A stretch of DNA of 64,000 bases from assembly GCF_039544265.1 (NCBI RefSeq), contig NZ_BAABLI010000012.1, forward strand, positions 1 to 64,000, read 5' to 3'. Every line of letters begins with the position of its first letter. Within the stretch, counting starts at the first letter, position 1. Shown here one piece after another: positions 24,614 to 33,900 of this stretch. Both the position numbers and the translations under genes were made by a program. The notes beneath the pieces were generated by a model. It worked only from the letters and a program-made list of their open reading frames with translations. It did no database searches and was not told the origin of the DNA. The DNA comes from Corallincola platygyrae (GTDB lineage Bacteria; Pseudomonadota; Gammaproteobacteria; Enterobacterales; Neiellaceae).

Positions 24614-26341
24614 ATGTTGTCTGTAGAAAAGCTGATAAACCAATATTACCCGCAGTTGCACGAGAAGCCCTGGTTGCATAAAACCGTTCGTGCGACCCTG
24701 AGAAAACTCCTCAATGAAAAAGAGTTCGTTAAATTTTCCGAGGAGTATCCCCATCTACGCGGTATTGCGCTTATTGAGCAGATCTTTGAGCACTTCGACT
24801 TCACCTACGCAGTCAAAGAAAATGAACGCGAACGCATTCCTTCATCGGGGCGGGTCGTCATCATTGCCAACCACCCTATCGGCTCCCTGGATGGCTTGGC
24901 GCTTCTTCATTTAGTCAGCACCATACGCCAGGATGTAAAAGCGGTTGCCAATGAACTGCTTTATAGCCTGGAACCGCTGAGAGACCTCTTTCTACCAGTC
25001 AATGCCATGGGGGGAGGAAGTAAGCAGTCTCAGCTGAAGGCTATTAATGATTACCTGGACCAGGATGGCGCTGTGATCATCTTCCCCGCCGGCGAGGTGT
25101 CTCGCTTGCGCCCTCAGGGGGTTCGCGATACTAAATGGCGCGGGGGGTTCCTTCGGATTGCTTCACAAAGCCGTTCACCGATTGTGCCCGTCAATATTAA
25201 AGGCCGTAACTCAGCGCTGTTTTACAGTACCTCCATGCTATACAAGCCGCTTTCTACGCTGCTGCTGGCGCAAGAGATGTTCAAACAGCAAAGTGGCTCA
25301 CTGTCACTGCGCATTGGCGACCCAATCCCTCACGACTCTTATCGCGGCGATCAGCTCACCAATAAAGGCAAGGTTAAGCTATTTAAACGCCACCTCTATC
25401 GTATCGGCACAGGCAAATCACCACTGTTTCGAACCGAAAAAGGGATCAGTCATCCAGAAAACCGGAGTTATCTTCAACAAGCATTAAAAGAGTGTGAGTT
25501 GTTGGGTGAAACGCCGGACGGCAAGCAGATACTTTTGTATAAAGACGGCGTTAATTCCATCATCATGCGTGAGATCGGTCGGCTGCGTGAAGTCGCGTTC
25601 CGTGCGGTAGGTGAAGGCTCCGGTAAGAAACGCGATCTGGATAAATACGATAACTATTATGAGCAACTGATCCTCTGGGACCCCAGTGATCTTGAAATTG
25701 CTGGCGCGTACCGGCTTGCACCCACTAAAAAGATCGTTGAAGAGCGCGGCGTCAGGGGCCTCTACACAGCCTCCCTATTTCAATTTGAGCAAGAGATGAA
25801 GCCCTATCTGGATGCTGGTTTAGAGCTGGGACGTAGCTTTGTTCAGCCAAGGTACTGGGGAAAACGCTCACTTGATTACCTTTGGCACGGTATTGGCGCT
25901 TACATCAGCCGCTACCCTGAGTGCCGCTATCTATTCGGGCCTGTCTCCATCAGTAAAGATATGCCGGAAGCAGCCAGAGACCTGATGATACGCTTCTACC
26001 TACAGTATTTCGGCAGTGAGTCGGAGATAGCCCGATCTAACCGCCCATACCGGTTGGCAGATAACAGCCAATTGACTGAAGCGTTTCAAGGCGACAACTA
26101 TGCTGAAGACTTCCTGGTATTAAAAAACATGCTGGCCAATATGGGCTGCAGTGTTCCCACCTTGTATAAACAGTACAGCGAAGTGTGTGAGCCGGGCGGC
26201 GTGAAGTTTCTTGATTTCGGCATCGATCCCGACTTCGGTGCCTGTATAGACGGCCTGGTATTGGTGGATATCACCATGTTGAAAGAGAAAAAGCGCCAGC
26301 GTTATATGCCAACACCTAACACCGAACTCGCCCTAGTATAA
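24614..26341 (+). CDS. Two-domain acyltransferase, OlsF-like (ornithine lipid synthesis candidate)
   Basis: A 575-residue protein with two acyltransferase parts. The N-terminal half is PlsC-like: NHPIGSLDGLAL holds the HX4D catalytic motif near residue 92 and FPAGEVSR the second block. The C-terminal half (about 300-545) is a GNAT-type OlsB domain: MREIGRLREVAFR, LGRSFVQPRYWGKRSLDYLWHGIGAYI and YLFGPVSIS. This arrangement is that of OlsF of Serratia, which makes ornithine lipid alone: the C-terminal domain N-acylates ornithine and the N-terminal one adds the second chain. Function here is by analogy; the amino acid used (ornithine, lysine, glutamine) cannot be read from sequence. No strong ribosome site is seen before the ATG. 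Confidence 0.7.
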   Translation: MLSVEKLINQYYPQLHEKPWLHKTVRATLRKLLNEKEFVKFSEEYPHLRGIALIEQIFEHFDFTYAVKENERERIPSSGRVVIIANHPIGSLDGLALLHLVSTIRQDVKAVANELLYSLEPLRDLFLPVNAMGGGSKQSQLKAINDYLDQDGAVIIFPAGEVSRLRPQGVRDTKWRGGFLRIASQSRSPIVPVNIKGRNSALFYSTSMLYKPLSTLLLAQEMFKQQSGSLSLRIGDPIPHDSYRGDQLTNKGKVKLFKRHLYRIGTGKSPLFRTEKGISHPENRSYLQQALKECELLGETPDGKQILLYKDGVNSIIMREIGRLREVAFRAVGEGSGKKRDLDKYDNYYEQLILWDPSDLEIAGAYRLAPTKKIVEERGVRGLYTASLFQFEQEMKPYLDAGLELGRSFVQPRYWGKRSLDYLWHGIGAYISRYPECRYLFGPVSISKDMPEAARDLMIRFYLQYFGSESEIARSNRPYRLADNSQLTEAFQGDNYAEDFLVLKNMLANMGCSVPTLYKQYSEVCEPGGVKFLDFGIDPDFGACIDGLVLVDITMLKEKKRQRYMPTPNTELALV

Positions 26342-26349
26342 ATAGAAAT

Positions 26350-26375
26350 AGCCTCATCGACAGATGAGGCTTTTT
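26350..26375. terminator. Terminator between the OlsF-like gene and the response regulator gene
   Basis: A 9-bp perfect stem AGCCTCATC-GACA-GATGAGGCT followed by TTTTT, between convergent stop codons. Confidence 0.85.
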
Positions 26376-26400
26376 CCTCAGAACAACACTCTGCTAATTG

Positions 26401-27063
26401 TCAGTCGACAACTTTAAACGTGGCCTCATCGGGAAGCAGGTCTTGAACTTCTCTCAAGCGATCAATGGTATTTGCAGAGATCCGGATCCCCTGGTTAAGC
26501 AACACCTTGTCTTCCCGGGTTTTGACGGCAGCCGCCAGCACCATTCCCTCTTCCAGGTCAGCTAACTGCACATTTCGGGCACCTTGCTGCTCAGGCACGA
26601 CATCGCCAGACTCGACTACATCGGTCGGGATCACTTCGTAACCAATACGTGGACGGGCACTGAAGTTAGTGTTAAATGCATCTGAAATCTTGGTGGTTAG
26701 TTGCTCTGGCTTCGCGGGTTTCGCCACGATACCGTTGGCATCCAACGCAATGGCGGTACCCAGAACACTGGCTTCTGTGTGGCTGGTGATCACCAATACG
26801 GGTGTGTTGGTGGACAAGCCTGTCTGCCCGCAACGAATACGCTTGAGCAGTTCCAGTCCATTCATGCCATCCATTTCGATATCAACCAGTAATAGATCGA
26901 CATCCCCACCTTCAACCACCGAAAGGGCAAGCTCGGCACTTTGTGCGGTATCGACGTTGGCTAATCCTAGCTGGTTCAGCACGCCCGCCATCATATGGAG
27001 AATGATCGGCTGGTCATCAACCACCAGAACCTTCAGTTCACTCAACTCTTTGCTAAAGCCCAT
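26401..27063 (-). CDS. Orphan response regulator with C-terminal GMVLA-type segment
   Basis: The receiver domain (residues 10-130) has VVDDQP acidic pair, phospho-acceptor Asp in LLLVDIEMDG and the Lys in VAKPAKP. It has no DNA-binding or enzymatic output domain. After a linker (about 131-165) comes a 45-residue segment LADLEEGMVLAAAVKTREDKVLLNQGIRI, a pattern common beside HD-GYP and related signalling proteins. No histidine kinase lies nearby. It is 37 bases downstream of thyA and may be the last gene of that operon or independent. Output partner unknown. Confidence 0.8.
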   Translation of the reverse strand: MGFSKELSELKVLVVDDQPIILHMMAGVLNQLGLANVDTAQSAELALSVVEGGDVDLLLVDIEMDGMNGLELLKRIRCGQTGLSTNTPVLVITSHTEASVLGTAIALDANGIVAKPAKPEQLTTKISDAFNTNFSARPRIGYEVIPTDVVESGDVVPEQQGARNVQLADLEEGMVLAAAVKTREDKVLLNQGIRISANTIDRLREVQDLLPDEATFKVVD

Positions 27064-27100
27064 ATCAGCCCTTTATGTAAGTCGTTAAATAGCGAAGTCG

Positions 27101-27895
27101 TTAGATAGCAACTGGCGCTTTAATGTGTGGATGGCTTTCATAGCCCTGGATCTCAAAATCTTCAAACTTGTAGTCGAAGATTGAGGCTGGCTTACGCTTA
27201 ATCACCAGTTTAGGCAAAGGCAGCGGCTCACGCGTAACCTGCAACTTAGATTGCTCAATGTGATTGCTGTAAAGGTGAGTATCACCACCGGTCCACACAA
27301 AATCACCCACTTCCAGATCACACTGCTGGGCCACCATATGCGTGAGCAACGCATAGCTCGCGATATTAAACGGCAAACCTAAAAATACGTCACAGCTACG
27401 CTGGTATAACTGACAAGACAATTTGCCGTCCGCAACGTAAAACTGGAAAAACGCGTGGCAAGGCGCCAACGCCATCTTATCCAACTCACCCACATTCCAG
27501 GCCGACACGATAATACGACGAGAATCAGGATCGTTTTTAATCTGTTCAATCACCTTGCTGATCTGATCGATTTGCTCGCCAGAAGGTGAAGGCCAGCTGC
27601 GCCACTGAGCGCCATATACGGGACCCAGGTCTCCATTTTCATCAGCCCATTCATCCCAAATCGATACTCCATTTTCTTTCAGGTATTTGGTATTGGTATC
27701 GCCATTCAAGAACCACAGCAGTTCGTGAATGATTGAGCGGAGATGGAGCTTTTTAGTGGTAACCAGCGGAAAACCTTCAGACAGGTCAAAGCGCATCTGA
27801 TGCCCAAATATAGAGTAGGTACCAGTGCCGGTACGATCGTCTTTACGGGTACCCTGCTCCAGCAGGAGTTGCATCAAGTCTAAATACTGTTTCAT
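27101..27895 (-). CDS. thyA: Thymidylate synthase
   Basis: Methylates dUMP to dTMP with methylene-tetrahydrofolate. The length of 264 residues equals E. coli ThyA. The nucleophile Cys sits in MALAPCHAFFQFYV. RRIIVSAWNVGEL and QRSCDVFLGLPFNIASYALL are family blocks, and the C-terminal PVAI is intact. It is ten bases from lgt in the same conserved order as in Pseudomonas and enteric bacteria. Confidence 0.97.
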   Translation of the reverse strand: MKQYLDLMQLLLEQGTRKDDRTGTGTYSIFGHQMRFDLSEGFPLVTTKKLHLRSIIHELLWFLNGDTNTKYLKENGVSIWDEWADENGDLGPVYGAQWRSWPSPSGEQIDQISKVIEQIKNDPDSRRIIVSAWNVGELDKMALAPCHAFFQFYVADGKLSCQLYQRSCDVFLGLPFNIASYALLTHMVAQQCDLEVGDFVWTGGDTHLYSNHIEQSKLQVTREPLPLPKLVIKRKPASIFDYKFEDFEIQGYESHPHIKAPVAI

Positions 27896-27905
27896 AAATC
27901 CTTCG

Positions 27906-28709
27906 TTACGCTTTGGCCGCTGCAGGTGCAGGGCGGAACATCAAATACGCGCCGTATATTATCATGGGAAGCGATAGCAATTGACCCATAGTAATCACAT
28001 TCATGAGCACACCCAGGTGAGCGTCCGGTTCACGTACATACTCGACAATAAATCTAAAGCAGCCATAGGCCAGTAGGAACAACCCTGCGACTGCGCCTGG
28101 ACGGCGGGTTTTAGAAGAAAACCACCACAGTAAGCTAAACAACACAATCCCCTCCAGTGCAAACTGGTATAGCTGAGAGGGGTGACGCGGCACGCCACCT
28201 GCGGCGGGATCTGGGAAGATAATGGCCCAAGGCACATCGGTCTGCCGGCCCCATAATTCGCTGTTAATAAAGTTGCCCAAACGCCCCAACCCCAAGCCAA
28301 GAGGAATCATAGGAGCGACAAAGTCAGCAACTTGCCAGAAGGTTTTCTTCTCTTTTCTGGCATGCCAGAACATGGCAGCAATGACACCCAATAATCCGCC
28401 GTGGAAGGACATGCCACCTTCCCAAATCTTAAACAGATACAGCGGATTCTGAATAAAGAGATCAAAGTGATAAAACAACACATAGCCGATACGACCACCC
28501 AAAATGACCCCAAGGAAACCGTAGAAGAGCAGATCACCGACCTGTTCTTTAGTGAAAATGGAATCAGGTTTACTGGCGCGGTAATTTGCCAGCATCATTG
28601 CAGCAAGAAAGGCCAACAGATACATCATGCCGTACCAGCGCACTGAGAGTGGGCCTATGCTAAAAATGACTGGGTCTATCTTCGTAAATACAAGGTATTG
28701 ATCGGCCAT
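27906..28709 (-). CDS. lgt: Prolipoprotein diacylglyceryl transferase
   Basis: Seven-helix inner-membrane enzyme that moves diacylglycerol from phosphatidylglycerol to the lipobox Cys of prolipoproteins, the step before LspA (16490). The Lgt signature is present: GGRIGYVLFY, HGGLLGV and GRLGNFINSELWGR. The ATG at 28709 (MADQYLV) is preferred over a TTG four codons upstream. Neither has a strong ribosome site. It lies between tauE-like and thyA genes in one operon. It will process the lipoproteins of this window (BamD and two hypothetical ones). Confidence 0.95.
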   Translation of the reverse strand: MADQYLVFTKIDPVIFSIGPLSVRWYGMMYLLAFLAAMMLANYRASKPDSIFTKEQVGDLLFYGFLGVILGGRIGYVLFYHFDLFIQNPLYLFKIWEGGMSFHGGLLGVIAAMFWHARKEKKTFWQVADFVAPMIPLGLGLGRLGNFINSELWGRQTDVPWAIIFPDPAAGGVPRHPSQLYQFALEGIVLFSLLWWFSSKTRRPGAVAGLFLLAYGCFRFIVEYVREPDAHLGVLMNVITMGQLLSLPMIIYGAYLMFRPAPAAAKA

Positions 28710-28724
28710 CGAGGGGTCCAAGTG

Positions 28725-29531
28725 TTAAAACAAAATCAGTTTAAGCGCGACGAGTAGTAGAAGAACCGCCACGATCCTTTTCAATCTTTGGGTTGGCCAG
28801 CGACTTGCCAGCTTGGCGCCTATTGGCGCACTAAACAGCGCAGTTACCACGACACCAACAACTAAGGGTAAATAGACGTAACCAAGACTCCAATCTGGCA
28901 GCCCTGTAACCCGCCAACCACTTAGCACATAACCCAATGCGCCAGCAGCGGCGACGATGATACCACAGCAAGATGACGCGCCAATTGCGCGAGTCATCTG
29001 TTGTCCTCGCTCACTTAAGTAAGGCACCAACAAGGTGCCGCCAGCTATGCCCAACAATGCGGAGAAAGCGCCAATAGCCGTAGTCGCAGATAAGGTAGAC
29101 CAGGGCGTCATCACTTTAGTTTCATTGACTTGCATCTGTTTACGCTGCCGCCACATCCTCATACTCATCACGGCGGCAAAACAGGCAAACCCCGCTTCAA
29201 GTAACCATACGGGAATGTGATGAGCCAAGTATCCGGCGATCAGAGAGCCTGTCGCCAAGCCTGCGAGCAGCATGGGGATAATCGACCAGGGGACGTTTCC
29301 CAATCGATGGTGCGCCAGACAAGAAGCACAAGAAGTGACAATAATCGCGGCAAGCGAACTACCCAGCGCCATCGGCATCAACATCTCTGGTGGCACACCC
29401 ACAAACACCAACAGAATGTAAAATACCGGCACCAGTATCAGTCCACCACCAATGCCCAACAGGCCGGAGATTAAACCAACAACGACACCGACAGGCATTG
29501 CGCAAAGCAGCACCAGTAAAAGGGAGGACAT
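28725..29531 (-). CDS. TauE/SafE-family membrane transporter
   Basis: Eight-helix membrane protein of about 268 residues with the two repeated family motifs: GLISGLLGIGGGLILVPV near the N-terminus and GAFSALLGIAGGTLLVPYL in the middle. Family members export sulfite, sulfoacetate or other organic anions; the substrate here is unknown. The ATG at 29531, five bases after the ptsP stop, is preferred over a GTG ten codons earlier inside ptsP. The gene is conserved at this place (between ptsP and lgt) in Pseudomonas. Confidence 0.85.
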   Translation of the reverse strand: MSSLLLVLLCAMPVGVVVGLISGLLGIGGGLILVPVFYILLVFVGVPPEMLMPMALGSSLAAIIVTSCASCLAHHRLGNVPWSIIPMLLAGLATGSLIAGYLAHHIPVWLLEAGFACFAAVMSMRMWRQRKQMQVNETKVMTPWSTLSATTAIGAFSALLGIAGGTLLVPYLSERGQQMTRAIGASSCCGIIVAAAGALGYVLSGWRVTGLPDWSLGYVYLPLVVGVVVTALFSAPIGAKLASRWPTQRLKRIVAVLLLLVALKLILF

Positions 29532-29535
29532 AAGA

Positions 29536-31830
29536 TTACTTGCCTGCGCGAACCAAGCCACCTAAACCAAGACGATCCAGGTGTTGCGCCATGACACGAC
29601 GCACATCGGTAGGACATTCCAGCGCCATCACTTCATTGAGTATTGATGTGGCTTCATCAAGGCGACACTTACGTATCACCCACTTAATTTTAGGAATGTT
29701 ATGGATGTTCATACTTAACTGACGATACCCCATAGCCATCAGCAACAGCGCACCGGCAGGCTCTCCGGCCAACTCACCACACACACTGACAGGAATACCA
29801 CACTGGTGCGCCTGGTCGAAAATGTGTCGTAAGGCTTGCAGCACCGCAGGATGATAAGAGTCGTAAAGCTCTGCAACGCGAGAATTGTTGCGATCCACGG
29901 CCAGCAGATACTGGGTCAGGTCATTTGAACCCACAGAGATAAAGTCGATACGACTGGCTAATGCTGGCAGCTGGTAAATGATCCCGGGCACCTCAATCAT
30001 CACACCAACTCTTGGTCTGGCAAGATGCGCTTTCGAACCCTGTGCGGCGATCTCTTCACTGACTTCCCGGTAGGCCTGTCGTGTTAACCGTAATGCTTCA
30101 TCAACTTCATTGATGCTGGTGATCATAGGGAACATGATGTTCAGGCTTTCCATGCCCAGGTTTGCTCGCAGCATGGCACGCACCTGAACCAGAAAAATCT
30201 CCGGGTGATCCAAGGTCATGCGGATCCCACGCCACCCCAGGAAAGGGTTGTCTTCATTAATTGGGAAGTACGGCAGTGATTTGTCACCACCCACATCCAA
30301 AGTGCGCATGGTCACCGGGCGCCCGCAATAACTTTCCAAAACCTTTCGATAGATATGGTACTGGGTTTCCTCTGAAGGAAAGCGATCTTCCATCATAAAG
30401 GGGATTTCAGTGCGGTACAGGCCAACACCATCAGCCCCCGAACTATGGCCTATATCGGTATCAGCACTCAGGCCTGCATTCAGATGAATGCGTACCTCAA
30501 AACCATCTGGCGTGGTGGCACTCAGGTCCGCTTCTTTGGTGTAGATACTGCGAAGCTCAACCTCTTCGGCGATCAGTCGCTGGTACTCGTTCTTAATGGC
30601 GTCATTGGGCGAGACATATAGATCCCCGCTATAACCATCAATAATCAGCTCAAGATCATCCAGCTGACTGACCGGCACCTCTTCAATACCCAGCAACGCA
30701 GGAATACCCATGGCCCTGGCCAGGATGGCCGCATGGGAGTTATTGGAACCACGCATCGAGAGCAGGCCCACCAGCTTGCGCCTTGGGATCTCAGCCAACA
30801 TGGACGCCGTCACCTCTTCAGCAACCAGGATCACCTGATCGCCCATGGTACGCTGCTCATGTTTGTTGGGATTCAGCTGTGCCAATAACCTCTGTCCAAG
30901 ATCCCGGACATCGCTGGCTCGCTCGCGTATGTATGGGTCGGACATCGCCTCGAACTGATCGATAAAACCAACCAGTACTTTCTTTACTGCCGATTGCGCG
31001 GTCAGACCGGTTTCAATTTCGGCCTCGATAGCATCCGCGATCGAAACGTCTTGCAGCATATGCTGATACATATCGAAGATCGCTGCGACTTCGGGACTGA
31101 CTTGATCCGTCATCCGGTTAGCCAACGAACGCAATTCCTGCCGGGTAGACGCTAACGCATGGATAAAGCGCTTCAATTCAGCATCTTTATCCTGACTCTT
31201 AGTAATAGGTACCGCTTCAAGTTTGTAGCTTGGCTCCGCCACAAACGCTCTTCCAACAACAACGCCGGGAGAGCCGGGAACACCACGCAGACTTTTCACC
31301 CAACTGCGTTTTCTACCACTGGCGCGGTCTAGGACGCCGCGCGCTTCTGCATGGGCAATAACGGTCGCCAACTGAGCTGCCAGGGTAACAAAGAATGATT
31401 CTTCACTGGCGCTAAACTGTCTGGCATCCGCCTGCTGCACAACCAAAACACCCAACACCTTTCGCTGATGAATGATTGGCGTGCCCAGAAAAGCACACAG
31501 GGTTTCTTCTTTTACTTCGGGAAAGTATTTAAATCTGGGGTGCTGTTTTGCATCCGCAACATTGATCGGTTCCTCACGCTGACCAACCAGACCAACCAGC
31601 CCCTCAGAAAAACCAATAGACACCTGGCCAACCGCAGATCGATCAAGACCGTCGGTTGCCATTAAAAGAAATTGTTGTTGTTCGTAGTCGGCGAGATAGG
31701 CGGAGCAACAGTCCGCCTCCATGGCGAGTTTGGTTTCCGCCACCAGCAGGTCCAACGCTTGCTCAAGGTCGGAGGTCTGATTGACCTGCTGCACGATACG
31801 TCGCAGGGTCGTCAACATCTCCATCGCCAT
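29536..31830 (-). CDS. ptsP: Phosphoenolpyruvate--protein phosphotransferase PtsP (EI-Ntr)
   Basis: First enzyme of the nitrogen PTS, passing phosphate from PEP to NPr and EIIA-Ntr. A GAF domain (about 1-160) senses glutamine in E. coli. The EI N-domain follows with the phospho-His in GSNNSHAAILARAMG. The PEP-binding barrel carries GADGVGLYRTEIPFM, DVGGDKSLPYF, and FISVGSNDLTQYLLAVDR with the CGELAG cysteine at the end. Length is 764 against 748 in E. coli. It is 16 bases downstream of rppH, an arrangement conserved in gammaproteobacteria. Confidence 0.96.
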   Translation of the reverse strand: MAMEMLTTLRRIVQQVNQTSDLEQALDLLVAETKLAMEADCCSAYLADYEQQQFLLMATDGLDRSAVGQVSIGFSEGLVGLVGQREEPINVADAKQHPRFKYFPEVKEETLCAFLGTPIIHQRKVLGVLVVQQADARQFSASEESFFVTLAAQLATVIAHAEARGVLDRASGRKRSWVKSLRGVPGSPGVVVGRAFVAEPSYKLEAVPITKSQDKDAELKRFIHALASTRQELRSLANRMTDQVSPEVAAIFDMYQHMLQDVSIADAIEAEIETGLTAQSAVKKVLVGFIDQFEAMSDPYIRERASDVRDLGQRLLAQLNPNKHEQRTMGDQVILVAEEVTASMLAEIPRRKLVGLLSMRGSNNSHAAILARAMGIPALLGIEEVPVSQLDDLELIIDGYSGDLYVSPNDAIKNEYQRLIAEEVELRSIYTKEADLSATTPDGFEVRIHLNAGLSADTDIGHSSGADGVGLYRTEIPFMMEDRFPSEETQYHIYRKVLESYCGRPVTMRTLDVGGDKSLPYFPINEDNPFLGWRGIRMTLDHPEIFLVQVRAMLRANLGMESLNIMFPMITSINEVDEALRLTRQAYREVSEEIAAQGSKAHLARPRVGVMIEVPGIIYQLPALASRIDFISVGSNDLTQYLLAVDRNNSRVAELYDSYHPAVLQALRHIFDQAHQCGIPVSVCGELAGEPAGALLLMAMGYRQLSMNIHNIPKIKWVIRKCRLDEATSILNEVMALECPTDVRRVMAQHLDRLGLGGLVRAGK

Positions 31831-31846
31831 AAGCTAAGCCTCTCCC

Positions 31847-32353
31847 TTACCTTCTACGCTTTCTTGAGCGGTGTTTTTGCGACGGCTGGGCAGCCACAGC
31901 AAACTCCTTCATGGCACGACGATAGACTTCGCGCTTAAAGGAGACCACTTGACGGACCGGATACCAAAAGCTGACCCAACGCCAATCATCAAACTCTGGA
32001 TGATTACTGGCTTTAAGGTTAACGGCATCCTCTTTAGATTCCAGTCGCAAAAGAAACCACTTCTGCTTCTGGCCAATACATACCGGGGACGAGTCTCGTC
32101 TCACCAACCGCTTGGGTAATTTGTAGCGCAACCAATGTTTGGTTGTTGCAATAATTTTGACGTCTTTAGGCTTTAAACCGACCTCTTCATAGAGTTCTCG
32201 GTACATTGCCTGCTCTGCCGATTCACCTTCGTTAATCCCACCCTGGGGAAACTGCCATGAATGTTGACCAAAGCGGCGGGCCCAAAATACTTGACCCAAT
32301 CGGTTGCAGATGACGATACCGACATTCGCTCGGTAGCCCTCTGAATCGATCAC
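31847..32353 (-). CDS. rppH: RNA pyrophosphohydrolase
   Basis: Nudix hydrolase that converts 5'-triphosphate RNA ends to monophosphates and so starts RNase E decay. The Nudix box is GGINEGESAEQAMYRELYEEVGL (residues about 38-60), and ARRFGQHSWQFPQGG binds the RNA end. The start MIDSEGYRANVGIVICN matches the family and uses GTG at 32353. First gene of the rppH-ptsP-tauE-lgt-thyA operon. Its promoter must lie inside the DnaA-box region to its right. Confidence 0.95.
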   Translation of the reverse strand: MIDSEGYRANVGIVICNRLGQVFWARRFGQHSWQFPQGGINEGESAEQAMYRELYEEVGLKPKDVKIIATTKHWLRYKLPKRLVRRDSSPVCIGQKQKWFLLRLESKEDAVNLKASNHPEFDDWRWVSFWYPVRQVVSFKREVYRRAMKEFAVAAQPSQKHRSRKRRR

Positions 32354-33078
32354 AGTTCGCTGTATCCAGCTAAAAAATTACATGTTTCGATTGTTCCACA
32401 ATAGCGAATTGGCGGCAATCACCCATTTCTGTAACACGACTCAGCTCTCAGTGGATAAAAATAAAACAAGGCAAAAAATACTCACAGCCCACTACGCCAC
32501 CGACACTAACAATTCACATTTTCTGTGTGTAATCCTGTGATCTAACCTGTGGATAAACACTATCGTAGAATAACTACATCAATAAGAAGATTTAGAATAA
32601 AATCGAGACATGCAATTAATTATCTTTTATATCATATGGTTAACCCATCACTTTTCGATCTTAGATACGATCGTACACCTAACAAAAAGATCGTAAATAA
32701 ACATGCTGAATGTGAATTATCAAAGCTGAACAGTTTTCAATCAGTGCAGCTTTATCCACAATATGAATGAACAAGATCTAATCAAAGATGCAGAAAAGCT
32801 AACCTATGACACACTCAGTCGATGATAACTGCCTGCAAACACACTTTTTTCAACAGTTATCCAAGTTTTCTGTGGATAAGATTGTGCGCAACCCAGCTGA
32901 ACTCTTGGTGTAACCTTCATAACTCCTTTCTCCCGCATTGCTAAAACGCTCTCTAGGCCTTATTTTTCAGTAAGTTAATCAGTTCTAGCCTCCTCTCAAT
33001 TCTTACCCGGACAAGAATTAGTCAACACTCTGTGTTATCTTTCCGCTGTCTATTTTCGTGTTTATATCCACAAACTCT
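32354..33078. other. DnaA-box cluster, candidate replication origin or DnaA-titration site
   Basis: Non-coding, A+T-rich, between divergent rppH and mutH. Perfect DnaA boxes TTATCCACA or their complement are at 32548-32556 (-), 32752-32760 (+) and 32871-32879 (-). Near matches are at 32450-32458 (TTATCCACT, -), 32857-32865 (TTATCCAAG, +) and 33064-33072 (ATATCCACA, +). Five GATC sites fall at 32539, 32657, 32669, 32689 and 32775, on a stretch (about 32560-32710) of low G+C. A chance occurrence of three perfect 9-mers in 0.7 kb is very unlikely. No dnaA, dnaN, mnmG or parAB lies beside it, so origin is one option and a datA/DARS-like element another. Confidence 0.6.
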
Positions 33079-33753
33079 ATGCGCCCCACCCCGCCCACAA
33101 ATCTCAAACAGCTTGCTCAACGCGCCAACGATTTAGCAGGCTGGACATTAGCTGACATCGCCTCTGACTATGGCATCCAGATGCCCGAGAACCTTAAACG
33201 GGAAAAAGGCTGGGTTGGTCAATTACTGGAATATGCGCTGGGGGCTGACGCTCAGTCTCGTCCAGAACCTGATTTCACCCAACTCGGGGTGGAGATGAAG
33301 ACGATACCGATCGATCAATCCGGGGCACCATTGGAAACGACTTACATCTGCGTGGCACCGAGAACCGGCCAGGCAGGCGTCGATTGGCATCGATCATTGG
33401 TATATAAAAAACTGGCCCATGTACTGTGGGTACCTATCGAAGGCGAGCGAAAGATTCCTCTGGCAGAGCGCCGCGTGGGCACACCATTACTTTGGCAACC
33501 CAGCCAAGAAGAGGAAGCAATGCTGCGTGCCGACTGGGAAGAATTGATGGAGTTACTGACCTTTGGTCAGCCGATCACAGCACGCCACGGCGAGTACCTG
33601 CAATTACGCCCTAAGGCCGCAGATGGCAGCGTTAAAACCAAAGCCTTTGATATCAATGGAAAACCGATACAAGCTCAGCCCAAAGGTTTCTACCTGAAAA
33701 AAAGCTTTACTCAGCTAATATTAAATCGCGCATTTATCACTGGCCCGATTTGA
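33079..33753 (+). CDS. mutH: DNA mismatch repair endonuclease MutH
   Basis: Nicks the unmethylated strand at hemimethylated GATC after MutS/MutL recognise a mismatch. The catalytic triad Asp65, Glu72 and Lys74 is seen in DFTQLGVEMKTIP, with the E. coli spacing (70, 77, 79). ENLKREKGWVGQLLEYALG and YLKKSFTQLILNRAFI match the family. Two starts are possible: ATG at 33079 (224 residues) and an in-frame GTG at 33058. Neither has a clear ribosome site. MutH occurs only in lineages that use Dam methylation, which helps place the organism outside Pseudomonas. Confidence 0.95.
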   Translation: MRPTPPTNLKQLAQRANDLAGWTLADIASDYGIQMPENLKREKGWVGQLLEYALGADAQSRPEPDFTQLGVEMKTIPIDQSGAPLETTYICVAPRTGQAGVDWHRSLVYKKLAHVLWVPIEGERKIPLAERRVGTPLLWQPSQEEEAMLRADWEELMELLTFGQPITARHGEYLQLRPKAADGSVKTKAFDINGKPIQAQPKGFYLKKSFTQLILNRAFITGPI

Positions 33754-33900
33754 GTTTTGGCACGAATGATGAATAATTACGCAATAGTGTCGCAAAGTTG
33801 ACCAGTGTAAAGAAAAATTAATCTATCTTATTTAGACTTGCGCTGTTTAATTTTCGCCAGGATACGGATCCTAAGTTAGCTAAATGGAGGGGGCATCATT

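Noticed and set aside
32549..32770. 73-codon frame inside the DnaA-box region
   Set aside because: No ribosome site, composition like non-coding A+T-rich DNA, and it begins and ends within DnaA boxes.
33758..33775. Sigma-54-like TGGCACG element upstream of the CBM48-like gene
   Set aside because: The -24 part matches but the required GC of the -12 part is missing at the right spacing.
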